Source: Myxococcus xanthus (GTDB taxonomy: Bacteria; Myxococcota; Myxococcia; Myxococcales; Myxococcaceae). Taken from it: DNA of 64,000 nt. Below the pieces are notes generated by a model. It saw only the letters and a list, made by a program, of their open reading frames with translations. It searched no databases and was not told where the DNA came from. Each line of letters begins with the position of its first letter. The first letter of the stretch is position 1. Below, piece by piece: positions 6,953-16,399 of this stretch. The position numbers were made by a program, and so were the translations under genes. Location: contig NZ_FNOH01000005.1 in the NCBI RefSeq assembly GCF_900106535.1, forward strand, positions 62,001 through 126,000. Reading direction: 5' to 3'.

Positions 6953-9589
6953 TCAGCGCTGCACGGTGAAGGTGGGGTTGAGCACCTTCATCGTGCCCTT
7001 CGTCACGCCGAATTGTTCATGCACCGCCGCGCGGCGCACGGCCTCCGCAGGGGAGATGCGACCGGCCAGCAGCTCCTGGTACGCGGAGAGCACGCGCGAA
7101 GCCTCCTCGCGGGACTCGCGCACGAACTCCACCCGGAAGCGCCGCACGCCCCTCGCGAGCAGCGACGGCACGAGCGACGCCGCGCTCTGCGCCTGCGCGT
7201 TGAACACCGTGTTCCGGCACCCCACGTCCACCACCACCGGGTGCTCCAGACCCTTGTGGTCCCTCAGGGACACGCGGTGCTTCTCACACGGACGACCACA
7301 GCTCCGGTAGTCACGCCCGTGGGACAGCGTGTGGGAATACACACAGTGCTCGGTGTGGAACGTGGAGATGTGGTGATGCACCGTCACCGTGAAGCGCTCC
7401 GCCGGCAGGTGCTCCAGCATGGCCCCCAACTGCACCGCGTCCAGGTCATGCGCGAACGTCAGCGTGTCCAGCCCGAGCCCCAGCAAGTGCAGTGCTGTCA
7501 CGGAGTTGGTGACGTTGAGCGAGAAGTCCGCGTGCAGGGCAGGGCGCGTCTCCCCATGCGCGGGCGGGCGCTCCAGGAAGTGCATCATCGCGCCCCAGTG
7601 CCGCACCAGCACCGCGTCCGGCTTCAGCTTCGCGATGCGCGCGTCGTAGCCTTCCTCGCCCGGCTTCTGCACGCGCACCGTGGCAATCGTCACGCGCAGC
7701 CCCGCCGCGCGCGCACGCTCCACCGCGCGCTGCAGGCCCACCAGCTCCATCCAGTCCAGCTCGACCTCGGGCAGCCCCGCGGCAATCACCGCTTCGAGCT
7801 GCTCGTCCGTGCGGCACAGCGGCAGCAAGCGCACGTCCTCCACGGCGCGGGGCGTCGGCTGCACACGCTCACGCAGCGACGCGCGCAGGGACTCCAGCGT
7901 GGAGCCTTCGTTCACGGTCCGCACCGGACCGCGCGCCACGGCTTCCGACAGCTCCGCCACCAGCCGGCGCCGCAGCGCCTTCATCTCCGACACCGGCAAA
8001 TGGAGCCCCGCCGCGAGCCCGGACGTATCCAGCCCCGTCAGCGTGAAAGGCGTTCCGCCCAGCGCCGCCAGCTTGTCCCGCAGCAGCGCTTCGTCGATGC
8101 CACCACCGCGCGCCTCGGCCAGCGCCACCTCGCTGGACACCGAATAGACGTGTCCACCGCGCGCCCGGCCCAGCACCGTCAGCGGCGAACCGGCGGCGCC
8201 TGTCACGGTCAACTCCAGAGGCACGCGGCCTTCGGGCTCGCCGCGCCCCAGCAGCTCCTCCGTGCGCTTCGCCAGGGCCGGGTCGCTCGTCATCCAGACG
8301 CGCTGGCCCGGCTTCACCCGGCCCATGTCCGGACCGGGATTGCCGAAGCCCAGCACCCAGCCACGGCCCTTGCGCTCTACTCGGAACAGCGGACCGCCGG
8401 GCTCGTGCTTGTCCTCGGGATGCCCGTCGTCGAACACCACGCCCATGCCGGGGCGGGGCGATACCTCGGCCGGCACCGGTGTCGCCGTCTCCAGCGGAGA
8501 GGACACCTTGCCCACGGGCGCATCCGGGCGCGCCTTCTCGTCGTCCTGGCCCAGCCCTCCCGTCCAGGGACGGCCCTCCGTGTCGTCCACCACGCGCACG
8601 TCACGACCGTGCACGGACTCCACGCGGCCCAGGTACGCGCCCCGGTGCTTCGGGAAGCGCCCCTCCACCAGCGTCTGGTGGTCCGAGCCCGCGAAGAAGC
8701 CGTGCGAGAAGCCCCGGCTGTACGACAGCGTCATGTCCGCCAGGTCCTTGCGCAGCGCCCCCGTGTCCGGCGTCCCCGCGGACACACCGTCCACCCAGCG
8801 CCGATAGCCCTGCACCGCCGTGGCGACGTACTGCGGCCCCTTCTGCCGGCCTTCAATCTTCAGCGAGTGGACGCCAATCTCCACGAGCTGCGGCACTGCC
8901 ATGACGCCCGCGAGGTCCTTGGGGCTGAGCAGGTACTGCACGTCGCCCAGCTCCCGCGTCTGGCCATCCACCACCAGGTCGTACGGAAGCCGGCACGACT
9001 GCGCGCACTGTCCCCGGTTGGCGGAGCGTCCACCCCACGCCTCACTGGTGAGGCACTGACCGCTCCACGACATGCAGAGCGCGCCGTGGATGAAGACCTC
9101 CAGCTCCACGTCCGTCTCCGACGCCAGCCGGCGAATCTCCGCCACGGACAGCTCGCGCGGCACCACCACGCGCGTGGCGCCCAGGCCCTTCGCGAAGCGC
9201 GCGCCTTCCGCGCTCGAAATGGTCATCTGCGTGGAGGCATGGACCTCCATCTGCGGACACACCGCGCGGGCCACCAGCGCAATCGCGGGGTCCTGGACGA
9301 TGAGCGCGTCCACGCCGGCTTCGGCGATGCGGCGAAGGATGTTCTCCACCACCGGGAGCTCGGGCTCGAAGACCAGGGTGTTCAGCGTCAGATAGGCGCG
9401 GGCGCCGGCGCGGTGCACGAGCGCCAGCGTCTCCGGCAGGGTGGCGAGCGAGAAGTTCTCCGCGCGTGCGCGTGCGTTGAACCCTTCGTCCAATCCGAAA
9501 TAGATGGCGTCCGCGCCACTGGCGAGCGCGGCCTTCATCGAGTCGAGGTCCCCAGCGGGGGCGAGGATTTCGGGGCGGCGGCGGGTCAT
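6953..9589 (-). CDS. U32 family peptidase / RlhA-like protein
   Basis: Large 878-residue U32 (collagenase-like) family protein. The N-terminal TIM-barrel region begins [15 protein letters not shown] with GADAIYFGL, and the family signature with conserved cysteines ([22 protein letters not shown]) follows, then SPKDLAG and [15 protein letters not shown] middle region of about 300 residues corresponds in length and position to the DUF3656-type insert, and a second barrel-like part ends with further cysteines ([22 protein letters not shown]). E. coli RlhA, which has U32 plus DUF3656, is a 23S rRNA cytidine hydroxylase thought to need an iron-sulfur cluster; other U32 members hydroxylate tRNA or ubiquinone precursors. 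A nucleic-acid or small-molecule modification role is therefore at least as likely as proteolysis. The ATG has AGAGG upstream. It converges with tyrA, with 18 bases between stops. Confidence 0.9.
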   Translation of the reverse strand: MTRRRPEILAPAGDLDSMKAALASGADAIYFGLDEGFNARARAENFSLATLPETLALVHRAGARAYLTLNTLVFEPELPVVENILRRIAEAGVDALIVQDPAIALVARAVCPQMEVHASTQMTISSAEGARFAKGLGATRVVVPRELSVAEIRRLASETDVELEVFIHGALCMSWSGQCLTSEAWGGRSANRGQCAQSCRLPYDLVVDGQTRELGDVQYLLSPKDLAGVMAVPQLVEIGVHSLKIEGRQKGPQYVATAVQGYRRWVDGVSAGTPDTGALRKDLADMTLSYSRGFSHGFFAGSDHQTLVEGRFPKHRGAYLGRVESVHGRDVRVVDDTEGRPWTGGLGQDDEKARPDAPVGKVSSPLETATPVPAEVSPRPGMGVVFDDGHPEDKHEPGGPLFRVERKGRGWVLGFGNPGPDMGRVKPGQRVWMTSDPALAKRTEELLGRGEPEGRVPLELTVTGAAGSPLTVLGRARGGHVYSVSSEVALAEARGGGIDEALLRDKLAALGGTPFTLTGLDTSGLAAGLHLPVSEMKALRRRLVAELSEAVARGPVRTVNEGSTLESLRASLRERVQPTPRAVEDVRLLPLCRTDEQLEAVIAAGLPEVELDWMELVGLQRAVERARAAGLRVTIATVRVQKPGEEGYDARIAKLKPDAVLVRHWGAMMHFLERPPAHGETRPALHADFSLNVTNSVTALHLLGLGLDTLTFAHDLDAVQLGAMLEHLPAERFTVTVHHHISTFHTEHCVYSHTLSHGRDYRSCGRPCEKHRVSLRDHKGLEHPVVVDVGCRNTVFNAQAQSAASLVPSLLARGVRRFRVEFVRESREEASRVLSAYQELLAGRISPAEAVRRAAVHEQFGVTKGTMKVLNPTFTVQR

Positions 9590-9707
9590 GGCGCGACCTC
9601 TAACACACGGCCCCGGGTTCCGCTGTCCGTCCGGCGAACGTCATGGACGCAGTGCGGCAGGTTTGTTCAAGTCCCTGCCCGGTTGCTTCCACAGGAGACG
9701 GGTCCAA

Positions 9708-10511
9708 ATGGCTGATGGCGTGTTCCGGGACGGGCTGCTCGCGGGCAAGGTGGCGTTCATTTCTGGCGGCAGCAGTGGCATCAACCTAGGCATCGCCGAG
9801 TCCTTCGTGAAGGCGGGCGCCAAGGTGGCCATCAACGGCCGCAACGTGGAGAAGCTCGAGGCCGCGGTGAAGGGGCTTCAGGCGCACGGCACCGCCATGG
9901 GCGTGGCCGCCGACGTCCGGGACTATGCCGCGGTGGAGAAGGCCCTCCAGACGGTGCGCGAGGCCTACGGTGAGCTGGACGTCGTCGTGTGTGGCGCCGC
10001 CGGCAACTTCCCCGCGCCCGCGCTGGGCATGTCCTCCAACGGCTTCAAGGCCGTCATGGACATCGACGTGCTGGGCACCTTCAACATCAGCCGCGCCGCC
10101 TTCGAGCACCTGCGCAAGCCGGGCGCGTCCCTCATCAACATCTCCGCGCCCCAGGCGTATCTCCCCATGGCCATGCAGGCCCACGTCTGTGCCGCCAAGG
10201 CCGGCGTGGACATGCTCACCCGCGTGCTGGCCATTGAATGGGGTGGCTCCGGTGTGCGCGTCAACGCGATTACCCCCGGCCCCATCGACGACACGGAAGG
10301 CATGCGCCGGCTCGCCCCCAGCGACGAGGGCCGCGACAAGCTCGCCCAGGCCCTGCCGCTCCAGCGTTTCGGGAAGAAGCAGGACATCGCCCAGCTCGCG
10401 CTCTTCCTGGCGTCGGAAGGCTCGTCCTACATCACCGGCTCCATCATGGTCTGCGACGGTGGCCAGTCCCTGCTGGGCGGCGGCGCGCTCATGGCCGCGC
10501 TCGGCATGTAA
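9708..10511 (+). CDS. SDR oxidoreductase, 2,4-dienoyl-CoA reductase (DECR2)-like
   Basis: Short-chain dehydrogenase/reductase of 267 residues that probably reduces 2,4-dienoyl-CoA with NADPH during oxidation of polyunsaturated fatty acids. The nucleotide-binding glycine motif is [13 protein letters not shown] near the N-terminus, followed by NGRN and ADVRD. The usual YxxxK tyrosine is absent: the segment reads [11 protein letters not shown], matching the QVHAGSAKAAV of peroxisomal DECR2, which also lacks this tyrosine. The neighbouring [14 protein letters not shown] also matches DECR2. The start is the ATG at 9708 with AGGAG ten bases upstream; the open frame extends further upstream into the divergent U32 gene, but without family similarity. 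The reductase subtype is probable rather than certain, and an atypical SDR with another substrate remains possible. Confidence 0.88.
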   Translation: MADGVFRDGLLAGKVAFISGGSSGINLGIAESFVKAGAKVAINGRNVEKLEAAVKGLQAHGTAMGVAADVRDYAAVEKALQTVREAYGELDVVVCGAAGNFPAPALGMSSNGFKAVMDIDVLGTFNISRAAFEHLRKPGASLINISAPQAYLPMAMQAHVCAAKAGVDMLTRVLAIEWGGSGVRVNAITPGPIDDTEGMRRLAPSDEGRDKLAQALPLQRFGKKQDIAQLALFLASEGSSYITGSIMVCDGGQSLLGGGALMAALGM

Positions 10512-10678
10512 CGGGGACGCACTCAACGGGGCATGGGTCATGATAGCCCCGTGGGTTCCACCCGGGATGCAAAGCTCTGGTGGAGGTCTACGTGGTGAAG
10601 GGACTTGTCTGGTAGAAGGCACTGGGACCTCGCGAGTGCTCTCTTCCGTGCGGGGTCCGTTCGTTCCCGGAGCCTCTC

Positions 10679-13600
10679 ATGTCCCGTTGTCCTCTCGCGC
10701 TCACCCGGTTGCTAGGGTTGGGCGTGCTGTGCCTCGGCGTTGTGCTGGTGGGGTGTGGTGACAGCGCCACGTCGCCGCTCCCGCCGCTAGCGAAGTCTCT
10801 GCCCGACGCGGCGCTCTCCACGGTGCAGGTGGACCGGGTGGAGCAGGTGCTGGCGGACGGCGTGGACCGGGTCACCATCACCGTGACGGTGCGGCAGAAG
10901 GACGGCGCTCCCATGGAGGGCCGCACGGTGCGGGTGGAGGTCTCCGGCGACGGGAACACCGTGACGCAGCCCGCGGACCGGACGAATGCCCAGGGCGTGG
11001 CCACCGCGTCCGTGGTGTCCACGCGAGGCGGCTCGAAGCGGGTGACGGCCTCGGTGGATGCCGAGGGAGGCGCGGTGGTGCTGGGCTCGCGTCCCGTCGT
11101 CGGCTTCACCGCGCTGCGGGCCACGAGGCTGGCCTTCGCGGCGGCCTCGCTGTCGGCCCGAGCCGGTGCACCCATTGGCGGGCTGGACGTCGAGTTCCGG
11201 GACGCTGACGGCCGCCCGGTTTCGTCCGTCACGGGGGAGGTGACGCTGTCGCTGGCCGCTGGCCCGGGTGGGGCTTCCCTGGGAGGCACGCTCCGGGCTC
11301 AGGCCGTGGACGGCGTCGCCCGCTTCCAGGAAGTGGTGCTGATGCGCGCGGGCCTGGGCTATCAACTCAAGGCCGAGGCCACCGGCGTCGAGGGCGCGGT
11401 CAGCCCTTCGTTCGACGTGACGCCGGCCGCCGCCGCCACTGTCGAGGTGACGGGGCTGCCGCAGACCGCCATCGCGGGCTCCACGCATGATGCGGAGGTG
11501 ACGGTGCGTGACGCGTTCGGCAACGTCGCCAGTGGCTATCGCGGCACGCTGAGCGTGCAGTCCTCGGACGCCACGGCCACGCTGCCGGGCGGGCACACCT
11601 TCACGGAGGTGAACGCGGGCCGCTTCCGTTTCACGGGCATCACCCTGCGGCGGGCGGGCACCCAGCGTGTCGACGTGCAGGACGCCGCGCAAGCGGGCCT
11701 GGCGGGGCGCCAGGACGTGCGCGTCTCGGCGGACCGGACCTCGGCATTGGCTTTCGCGCGCGTGCCCTCGCATGCGTCCGTTCGCGCCGCGCTGACCGCC
11801 GTGGAGGTGGTGCTCCAGGATGCGCATGGCAACCGGACGCCCGTGGGTGCACCTTCGGTGACGCTGTCCCTCGTGCCGGCGGGTGGCGCGCCACTGCGTG
11901 GTGTCACCGAGGTGGCGCCCATGGAGGGGCTGGCGTCGTTCTCCAGCGTGCACGTGGACACGGAGGGCCGCTTCCAGCTTCAGGCCACTGCGGATGGACT
12001 GACGCCCGCCACGAGCACGGACATCGACATCATCGATAACGTGTTCCCCGCCATCCCTGTCCTCGCCGCGACCGCGGCCACGCACGACAGCGTTACGGTG
12101 TCCTGGACGGCGGTGGGTGATGACGGCGACCAGGGGCGGGCCGCGTCGCATGCCCTGCGTTACTCGCTGAACCCGATTGAGACGGATGCGGACTTCAACC
12201 AGGCGACGCCGGTGGGCGGCCTGGGCGAGCCCGCGGAGGCTGGCACGCAGGAGTCCGCCGTTCTCACGGGCCTTCAGCCCGGCACGAACTACTACGTGGC
12301 GCTGCGCGTGGCGGACAACCAGGACAACGCGGTCCGCTCCTCCAGCTTGATGGTGCAGACGCAGGTGCAGGGCGTCACGCGGCTCGTCTTCTCCCAGCAG
12401 CCCGTGGATGGGGACGCGGGCGATACGCAACCGGAGCTCCGCGTCTCGCTGTTGGATGAGGATGGAGAGGTCGTCACGACGGCCACGTCGCCGGTGACGC
12501 TCACGCTGGAGGACGAGCCCGACTTCACACCCTTGCAGGTGGCGGCGGTCGCGGGCGTGGCGACTTTCTCGGGCGTGGTGGTGGAGCAGGCGGGAACGCA
12601 CCGCTTCGTCGCGTCGGCCACGGGGTTGGATCCGGTGCCCAGCGACGCGTTCACCATCGCGCCGGGCGACGCCGTCCGGTTGTCGCTCGCGGGCCTGGTC
12701 TCGCCGGTGGCCGCGGGCGCCGGGGGCAGCGTCGTGGTGACGGCCCATGACGCCTTCGACAACGTGGCCACGGGCTACACCGGCGCGGTGCGTTTCTCGT
12801 CCACTGACGCCGAGGCGGAGCTGCCGGGCGACTACACGTTCACCGTGGCGGATGCGGGCCAGCGGACCTTCAGCGGCGTGAGGCTGCTGACCTCTGGGCC
12901 TCAGAGCGTCGCCGTGGTGGACACGGCACGGCCGGAGCTGACCGACACGCTCGATGTGGAGGTGAGCACCGGTGCGGCCGCTGAGTTGGTGCTGAGCGCG
13001 CTTCCCGCCGAAGTGGAGGCCGGCGAGGCGCAGAGCCTCACCGTCATCGCGCGCGACGGTTTCGGCAACATCGTCACGGGCTACACGGGCACGGTGCAGT
13101 TCGAATCGAGTGACCCTGAGGCGACGCTGCCCGCGAACTACACCTTCGTTCCCGGGCAGGACGCGGGGCAGCGCACGTTCTCGGTGACGCTGGTGACCTC
13201 CGGCGCGCGCTCGGTGACGGTGCGGGAGGAGGGCAACACGGGGCTGGAGGCGGCGCTGAACACCCAGGTCCTGTCTGGTCCCGCTGTGCAGTTGACGGTG
13301 CAGTTGGACTCATCGACGACCCGCGCGGGCGAGCCCGTGGGGGCCACCGTGTCGGTGCGGGATGTCCACGGCAACCTCGCCTCGGGCTACCGGGGCACCG
13401 TCCACTTCGAGATTCCAGGGGACGCCCAGGCCACCGTGCCTTCGGACTACACCTTCACCGAGTTGGACGCCGGTCAGCGCCTCTTCAATGTGGAGTTCGC
13501 CACAGTGGGCACGGGGCAGCTCGTCGTCACGGACACCACGACGGCGACGTTGACTGGGAATGCCTCTGTGACGGTGCAGCCCGGGCTCCTCGCGGCGTTG

Positions 13601-16243
13601 TCGGTAGCGGGGCCGACGAAGTCCATCGTCGCGGGCGAGCCTCAATCCTTCACCGTCTCCGCGCGTGACCGCTTCGGCAACGTGCTGACGGCGTACCAGG
13701 GAACGGTGGCGCCCGCGTCCACGGACCCGGAGGCTGCGCCCCTGTCGGCGCACGTGTACACTGCGGCGGACCAGGGAGCGCACACCTTCACCATCACCTT
13801 CGAGACGGCGGGAGCGCAGTCGGTGACGTTCACGGACGGCGATGCCCCGGTGTCCGGTACGTCTGACTTCACCGTGGAGGCGGGCGCGCCCGTGCAGCTC
13901 GCGTTCGTCGCGCCTCCGGAGCCGGGCACCGTCCTGGAGCCGCTGTCCGAGACGCGGGTGGCCTTGCAGGATGCGTTCGGCAACGTCTCGAACGTCACGG
14001 CGCCGTCCGTGACGCTCCAGTTGGTGGGGGCGGTCGGGGTGACGCTGGGCGGCACCTTGACGGTGGCGCCGGAGGCGGGCGTGGCCGTCTTCAGCGACCT
14101 CACGGTGGACCAGGCGGGCAGCTTCGTCCTCTCCGCGACCACGGAGAACCCGTCGCTGCCGTCCGTCGACACGATGGTCACCATCACCGACGACGTCGCG
14201 CCCGCCGAGCCCGTTCTGAACGCCAGCCTGGTGGACAACACGACGGTTCGCCTGACGTGGCTGGCCACGGGAGACAACGGCGTCGTGGGCAACGCCGCGC
14301 GCTACGAGCTGCGCTACAGCGCGGGGCCCATGGACCCGCAGAGCTTCGCGCTCGCCAGCGAGGTGCCCACGGCGGCGCCACGGGCGCCGGGACAGGCGGA
14401 GGAAGTGATTCACGCGCTGCCGCCGTCCCAGGCGGCCACCTGGTACTTCGCGCTCCGCGTCTTCGACGGCTCGAACAACGGCAGCACCGTGGCGTTCGTC
14501 TCCATCTCGGTGCCGGGCCCCTGCGGCGATATCGTCTGCGCGCCGCGCGCGCCGGAGTGTGACGAGGACGGTGTGCAGCGTGTGGCGTACGCGGAAGCGT
14601 GCGTGGTGACGGCGGGCCTGGCGGAGTGCCAGTACACGGCCACCCCGGAGGTCTGCCCGGGGCAGGACGGCGTCTGTGTCGCGGGGGCGTGTGACACGGC
14701 GCCTGCGCCCGTGGCGGGTGAGTTGGTCATCAGCGAGGTGATGCACCGCCCGGACGCGAACACCACCGAGTACATCGAGCTGACCAGCACCGTCGACGGA
14801 CCGCGGGACATCGCGAACCTGCGCATCCGCTTCGACAATGGCGCGGGCGGTGAGACGGACTTCAGCGTGCTGACGACCGGGGACCGGCCGCTCGTCGTCC
14901 CGGGCCGGGGCACCTTCGTCCTCGCGAGCAACACGGATGAGGCCACCAACGGCGGCGTGGTGGCGCAGTACGGCTACGGGAGCACGCTCTTCGAGCTTGG
15001 CCACTCGGGGCACCTCTTCGTCGAGATGGGCGCCACCGTGGTGGATGACGTGGCGTACTCGGCCTCCTTCCCGCAGACGACGGGGCGCTCGATGAACCTG
15101 TCGTCCGTGGTGGTGGGCACGCGGGCCAGCCAGCACGCCTGGTACTGGTGTGACTCGGAGGAAGTGCTTCCTGGCGGTGGACGGGGCACGCCGGGCGGCG
15201 CCAACGCGTCCTGCGGTGTGGAGATCACCGGCCCGGTGGACCACTGCGCCATTCAGTATCCGAAGTCCTTCGCTACCCCCATCCGGGCGGGCCGCGCGGA
15301 GTCTGTCTACAGCCAGTTCTATGAGCCCCAGGTGAGCACTCGGAACCAGAACGGCAACGACGGCTTCCCGCACCTCGTGGCGGAGCTGGGCTACGGAACC
15401 GATGCCTCGTCACCTGCCTCGTGGACGTGGGTGACGGCGGAGCCGAACGCGGGCTTCGCCACGCCGGGCAACGACGATGAGCGGGTGGCTCCGCTGAACA
15501 TCGCGGCGCCGGGCAACTACATCTACGGCTTCCGCTACCGTTTCACCCAGGGGCCCGCGGCGGCCCAGGCGTGGGTGTACTGCGACCAGGACGGCGTCGT
15601 CGCGGAGGGAAGCACGGGCAATTACGGCACGGTGACGGTGGTTCCGCCGCCAGCCGTGGCCAATCACGTCGTCATCAGCGAGGTGAGTGGCGGCAACGGA
15701 GGCGGTGCCGCGGCGACCGATGAGTTCATCGAACTCTACAACCCGACGAACGCCGACGTGAACATCGGCGGCTGGCTGGTGCAGTACAGGTCTGCGACAG
15801 GGCCTTCGTACTCCGGCACCGTCACCATCCCCTCCGGGACTGTCATCCGCGCCCACGGGTACTTCCTGCTGGGGGGCGGCAACTACAGCGGCCCCGTGGC
15901 GCGGGATCTGGGCTATTCGTTCGACGTCTCGTCGTCCACGACGGCTGGTGGCCATGTTCGTATCGGTCCTGGGCTGACGACCGCCGTCAATGACGTGGCG
16001 GTAGACAAGGTTGCGTGGGGCACCGGGAACTCGCCCGAAGGCACCGCCGCGCCCTCTCACCCCGCGGTGGGCGGAAGCCTGGAGCGGAAGGCCCTGAGCA
16101 CCTCGACCCCTGCCACCATGGCGGATGGCAGTGCTGATGCGTCCTTCGGCAACGGCTGGGACTCGAACAACAACAGCGCGGACTTCGTCACCCGGGCCAT
16201 CCGTCAGCCACAGAACTCCCAGAGCCCGGTAGAGCAGCCGTAG
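10679..16243 (+). CDS. Giant modular lipoprotein: Ig-like repeats, two FN3 and two lamin-tail domains
   Basis: A 1854-residue exported protein with lipoprotein signal peptide and lipobox VLVGC, so it is expected to be anchored at the outer membrane and surface exposed. Domain order, by eye: a Big_1/invasin-like Ig domain (about 45-145); Ig-like copies carrying GNVASGYRGTL-type motifs near 250-345, 660-760, 770-863, 870-967 and 970-1067; fibronectin type III-like domains at about 454-565 (VTVSWTAVGDDGDQG) and 1174-1280 (VRLTWLATGDNGVVG); a Cys-rich linker near 1285-1340; and lamin-tail domains near 1345 (ELVISEVMHRPDANTTEYIEL) and 1659 (HVVISEVSGG, DEFIELYNPTNADV). Such proteins often act in adhesion or matrix binding, but the ligand is unknown. 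GGAG lies seven bases before the ATG. The gene appears monocistronic, closed by a strong hairpin. Confidence 0.9.
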   Translation: MSRCPLALTRLLGLGVLCLGVVLVGCGDSATSPLPPLAKSLPDAALSTVQVDRVEQVLADGVDRVTITVTVRQKDGAPMEGRTVRVEVSGDGNTVTQPADRTNAQGVATASVVSTRGGSKRVTASVDAEGGAVVLGSRPVVGFTALRATRLAFAAASLSARAGAPIGGLDVEFRDADGRPVSSVTGEVTLSLAAGPGGASLGGTLRAQAVDGVARFQEVVLMRAGLGYQLKAEATGVEGAVSPSFDVTPAAAATVEVTGLPQTAIAGSTHDAEVTVRDAFGNVASGYRGTLSVQSSDATATLPGGHTFTEVNAGRFRFTGITLRRAGTQRVDVQDAAQAGLAGRQDVRVSADRTSALAFARVPSHASVRAALTAVEVVLQDAHGNRTPVGAPSVTLSLVPAGGAPLRGVTEVAPMEGLASFSSVHVDTEGRFQLQATADGLTPATSTDIDIIDNVFPAIPVLAATAATHDSVTVSWTAVGDDGDQGRAASHALRYSLNPIETDADFNQATPVGGLGEPAEAGTQESAVLTGLQPGTNYYVALRVADNQDNAVRSSSLMVQTQVQGVTRLVFSQQPVDGDAGDTQPELRVSLLDEDGEVVTTATSPVTLTLEDEPDFTPLQVAAVAGVATFSGVVVEQAGTHRFVASATGLDPVPSDAFTIAPGDAVRLSLAGLVSPVAAGAGGSVVVTAHDAFDNVATGYTGAVRFSSTDAEAELPGDYTFTVADAGQRTFSGVRLLTSGPQSVAVVDTARPELTDTLDVEVSTGAAAELVLSALPAEVEAGEAQSLTVIARDGFGNIVTGYTGTVQFESSDPEATLPANYTFVPGQDAGQRTFSVTLVTSGARSVTVREEGNTGLEAALNTQVLSGPAVQLTVQLDSSTTRAGEPVGATVSVRDVHGNLASGYRGTVHFEIPGDAQATVPSDYTFTELDAGQRLFNVEFATVGTGQLVVTDTTTATLTGNASVTVQPGLLAALSVAGPTKSIVAGEPQSFTVSARDRFGNVLTAYQGTVAPASTDPEAAPLSAHVYTAADQGAHTFTITFETAGAQSVTFTDGDAPVSGTSDFTVEAGAPVQLAFVAPPEPGTVLEPLSETRVALQDAFGNVSNVTAPSVTLQLVGAVGVTLGGTLTVAPEAGVAVFSDLTVDQAGSFVLSATTENPSLPSVDTMVTITDDVAPAEPVLNASLVDNTTVRLTWLATGDNGVVGNAARYELRYSAGPMDPQSFALASEVPTAAPRAPGQAEEVIHALPPSQAATWYFALRVFDGSNNGSTVAFVSISVPGPCGDIVCAPRAPECDEDGVQRVAYAEACVVTAGLAECQYTATPEVCPGQDGVCVAGACDTAPAPVAGELVISEVMHRPDANTTEYIELTSTVDGPRDIANLRIRFDNGAGGETDFSVLTTGDRPLVVPGRGTFVLASNTDEATNGGVVAQYGYGSTLFELGHSGHLFVEMGATVVDDVAYSASFPQTTGRSMNLSSVVVGTRASQHAWYWCDSEEVLPGGGRGTPGGANASCGVEITGPVDHCAIQYPKSFATPIRAGRAESVYSQFYEPQVSTRNQNGNDGFPHLVAELGYGTDASSPASWTWVTAEPNAGFATPGNDDERVAPLNIAAPGNYIYGFRYRFTQGPAAAQAWVYCDQDGVVAEGSTGNYGTVTVVPPPAVANHVVISEVSGGNGGGAAATDEFIELYNPTNADVNIGGWLVQYRSATGPSYSGTVTIPSGTVIRAHGYFLLGGGNYSGPVARDLGYSFDVSSSTTAGGHVRIGPGLTTAVNDVAVDKVAWGTGNSPEGTAAPSHPAVGGSLERKALSTSTPATMADGSADASFGNGWDSNNNSADFVTRAIRQPQNSQSPVEQP
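11432..13880 (+). repeat. Five Ig-like repeat units coding for about 90-100 residues each
   Basis: Diverged repeats inside the giant lipoprotein gene. Each unit codes for the pattern D-x-F/H-G-N-x-x-x-x-Y-x-G-T/A-V, then a S-D/T-D-x-A-x-L/P-P core and Y/H-T/V-Y/F plus D-x-G-x-x-x-F. Copies start near 11432, 12660, 12990, 13290 and 13590; the last four are adjacent, the first is separated from them by other Ig-like and FN3-like segments. DNA identity between copies is moderate, consistent with old duplication. Confidence 0.7.
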
Positions 16244-16271
16244 CCGGGCTGGAAGCACCGGGTTTCCCACG

Positions 16272-16305
16272 GAGGCCGCCGGGCGTGCATGCGCCGGGCG
16301 GCCTC
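16272..16305 (+). terminator. Strong hairpin after the giant lipoprotein gene
   Basis: A 14-bp stem with one mismatch (16272-16285 against 16292-16305) closes a 6-base loop TGCATG, 29 bases after the stop at 16243. The following CTCTCGCATTTCC has only a weak T-run. The hairpin also overlaps the earliest possible start of the next frame, which argues for the later GTG start of the M3 peptidase gene. Confidence 0.6.
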
Positions 16306-16399
16306 TCGCATTTCCGCCGCCAATCCCTGCTGCTCCCCGGCGTCCGGCGCATTACCTTTGCGGCCGTATATTCGCCGTCATCACGTCCAGGAGCAGATT

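Noticed and set aside
7013-9715. 900-codon open frame on the plus strand opposite the U32 gene
   Set aside because: Antisense shadow of a conserved gene; composition is extreme in Arg, His and Leu and it has no recognisable domain.
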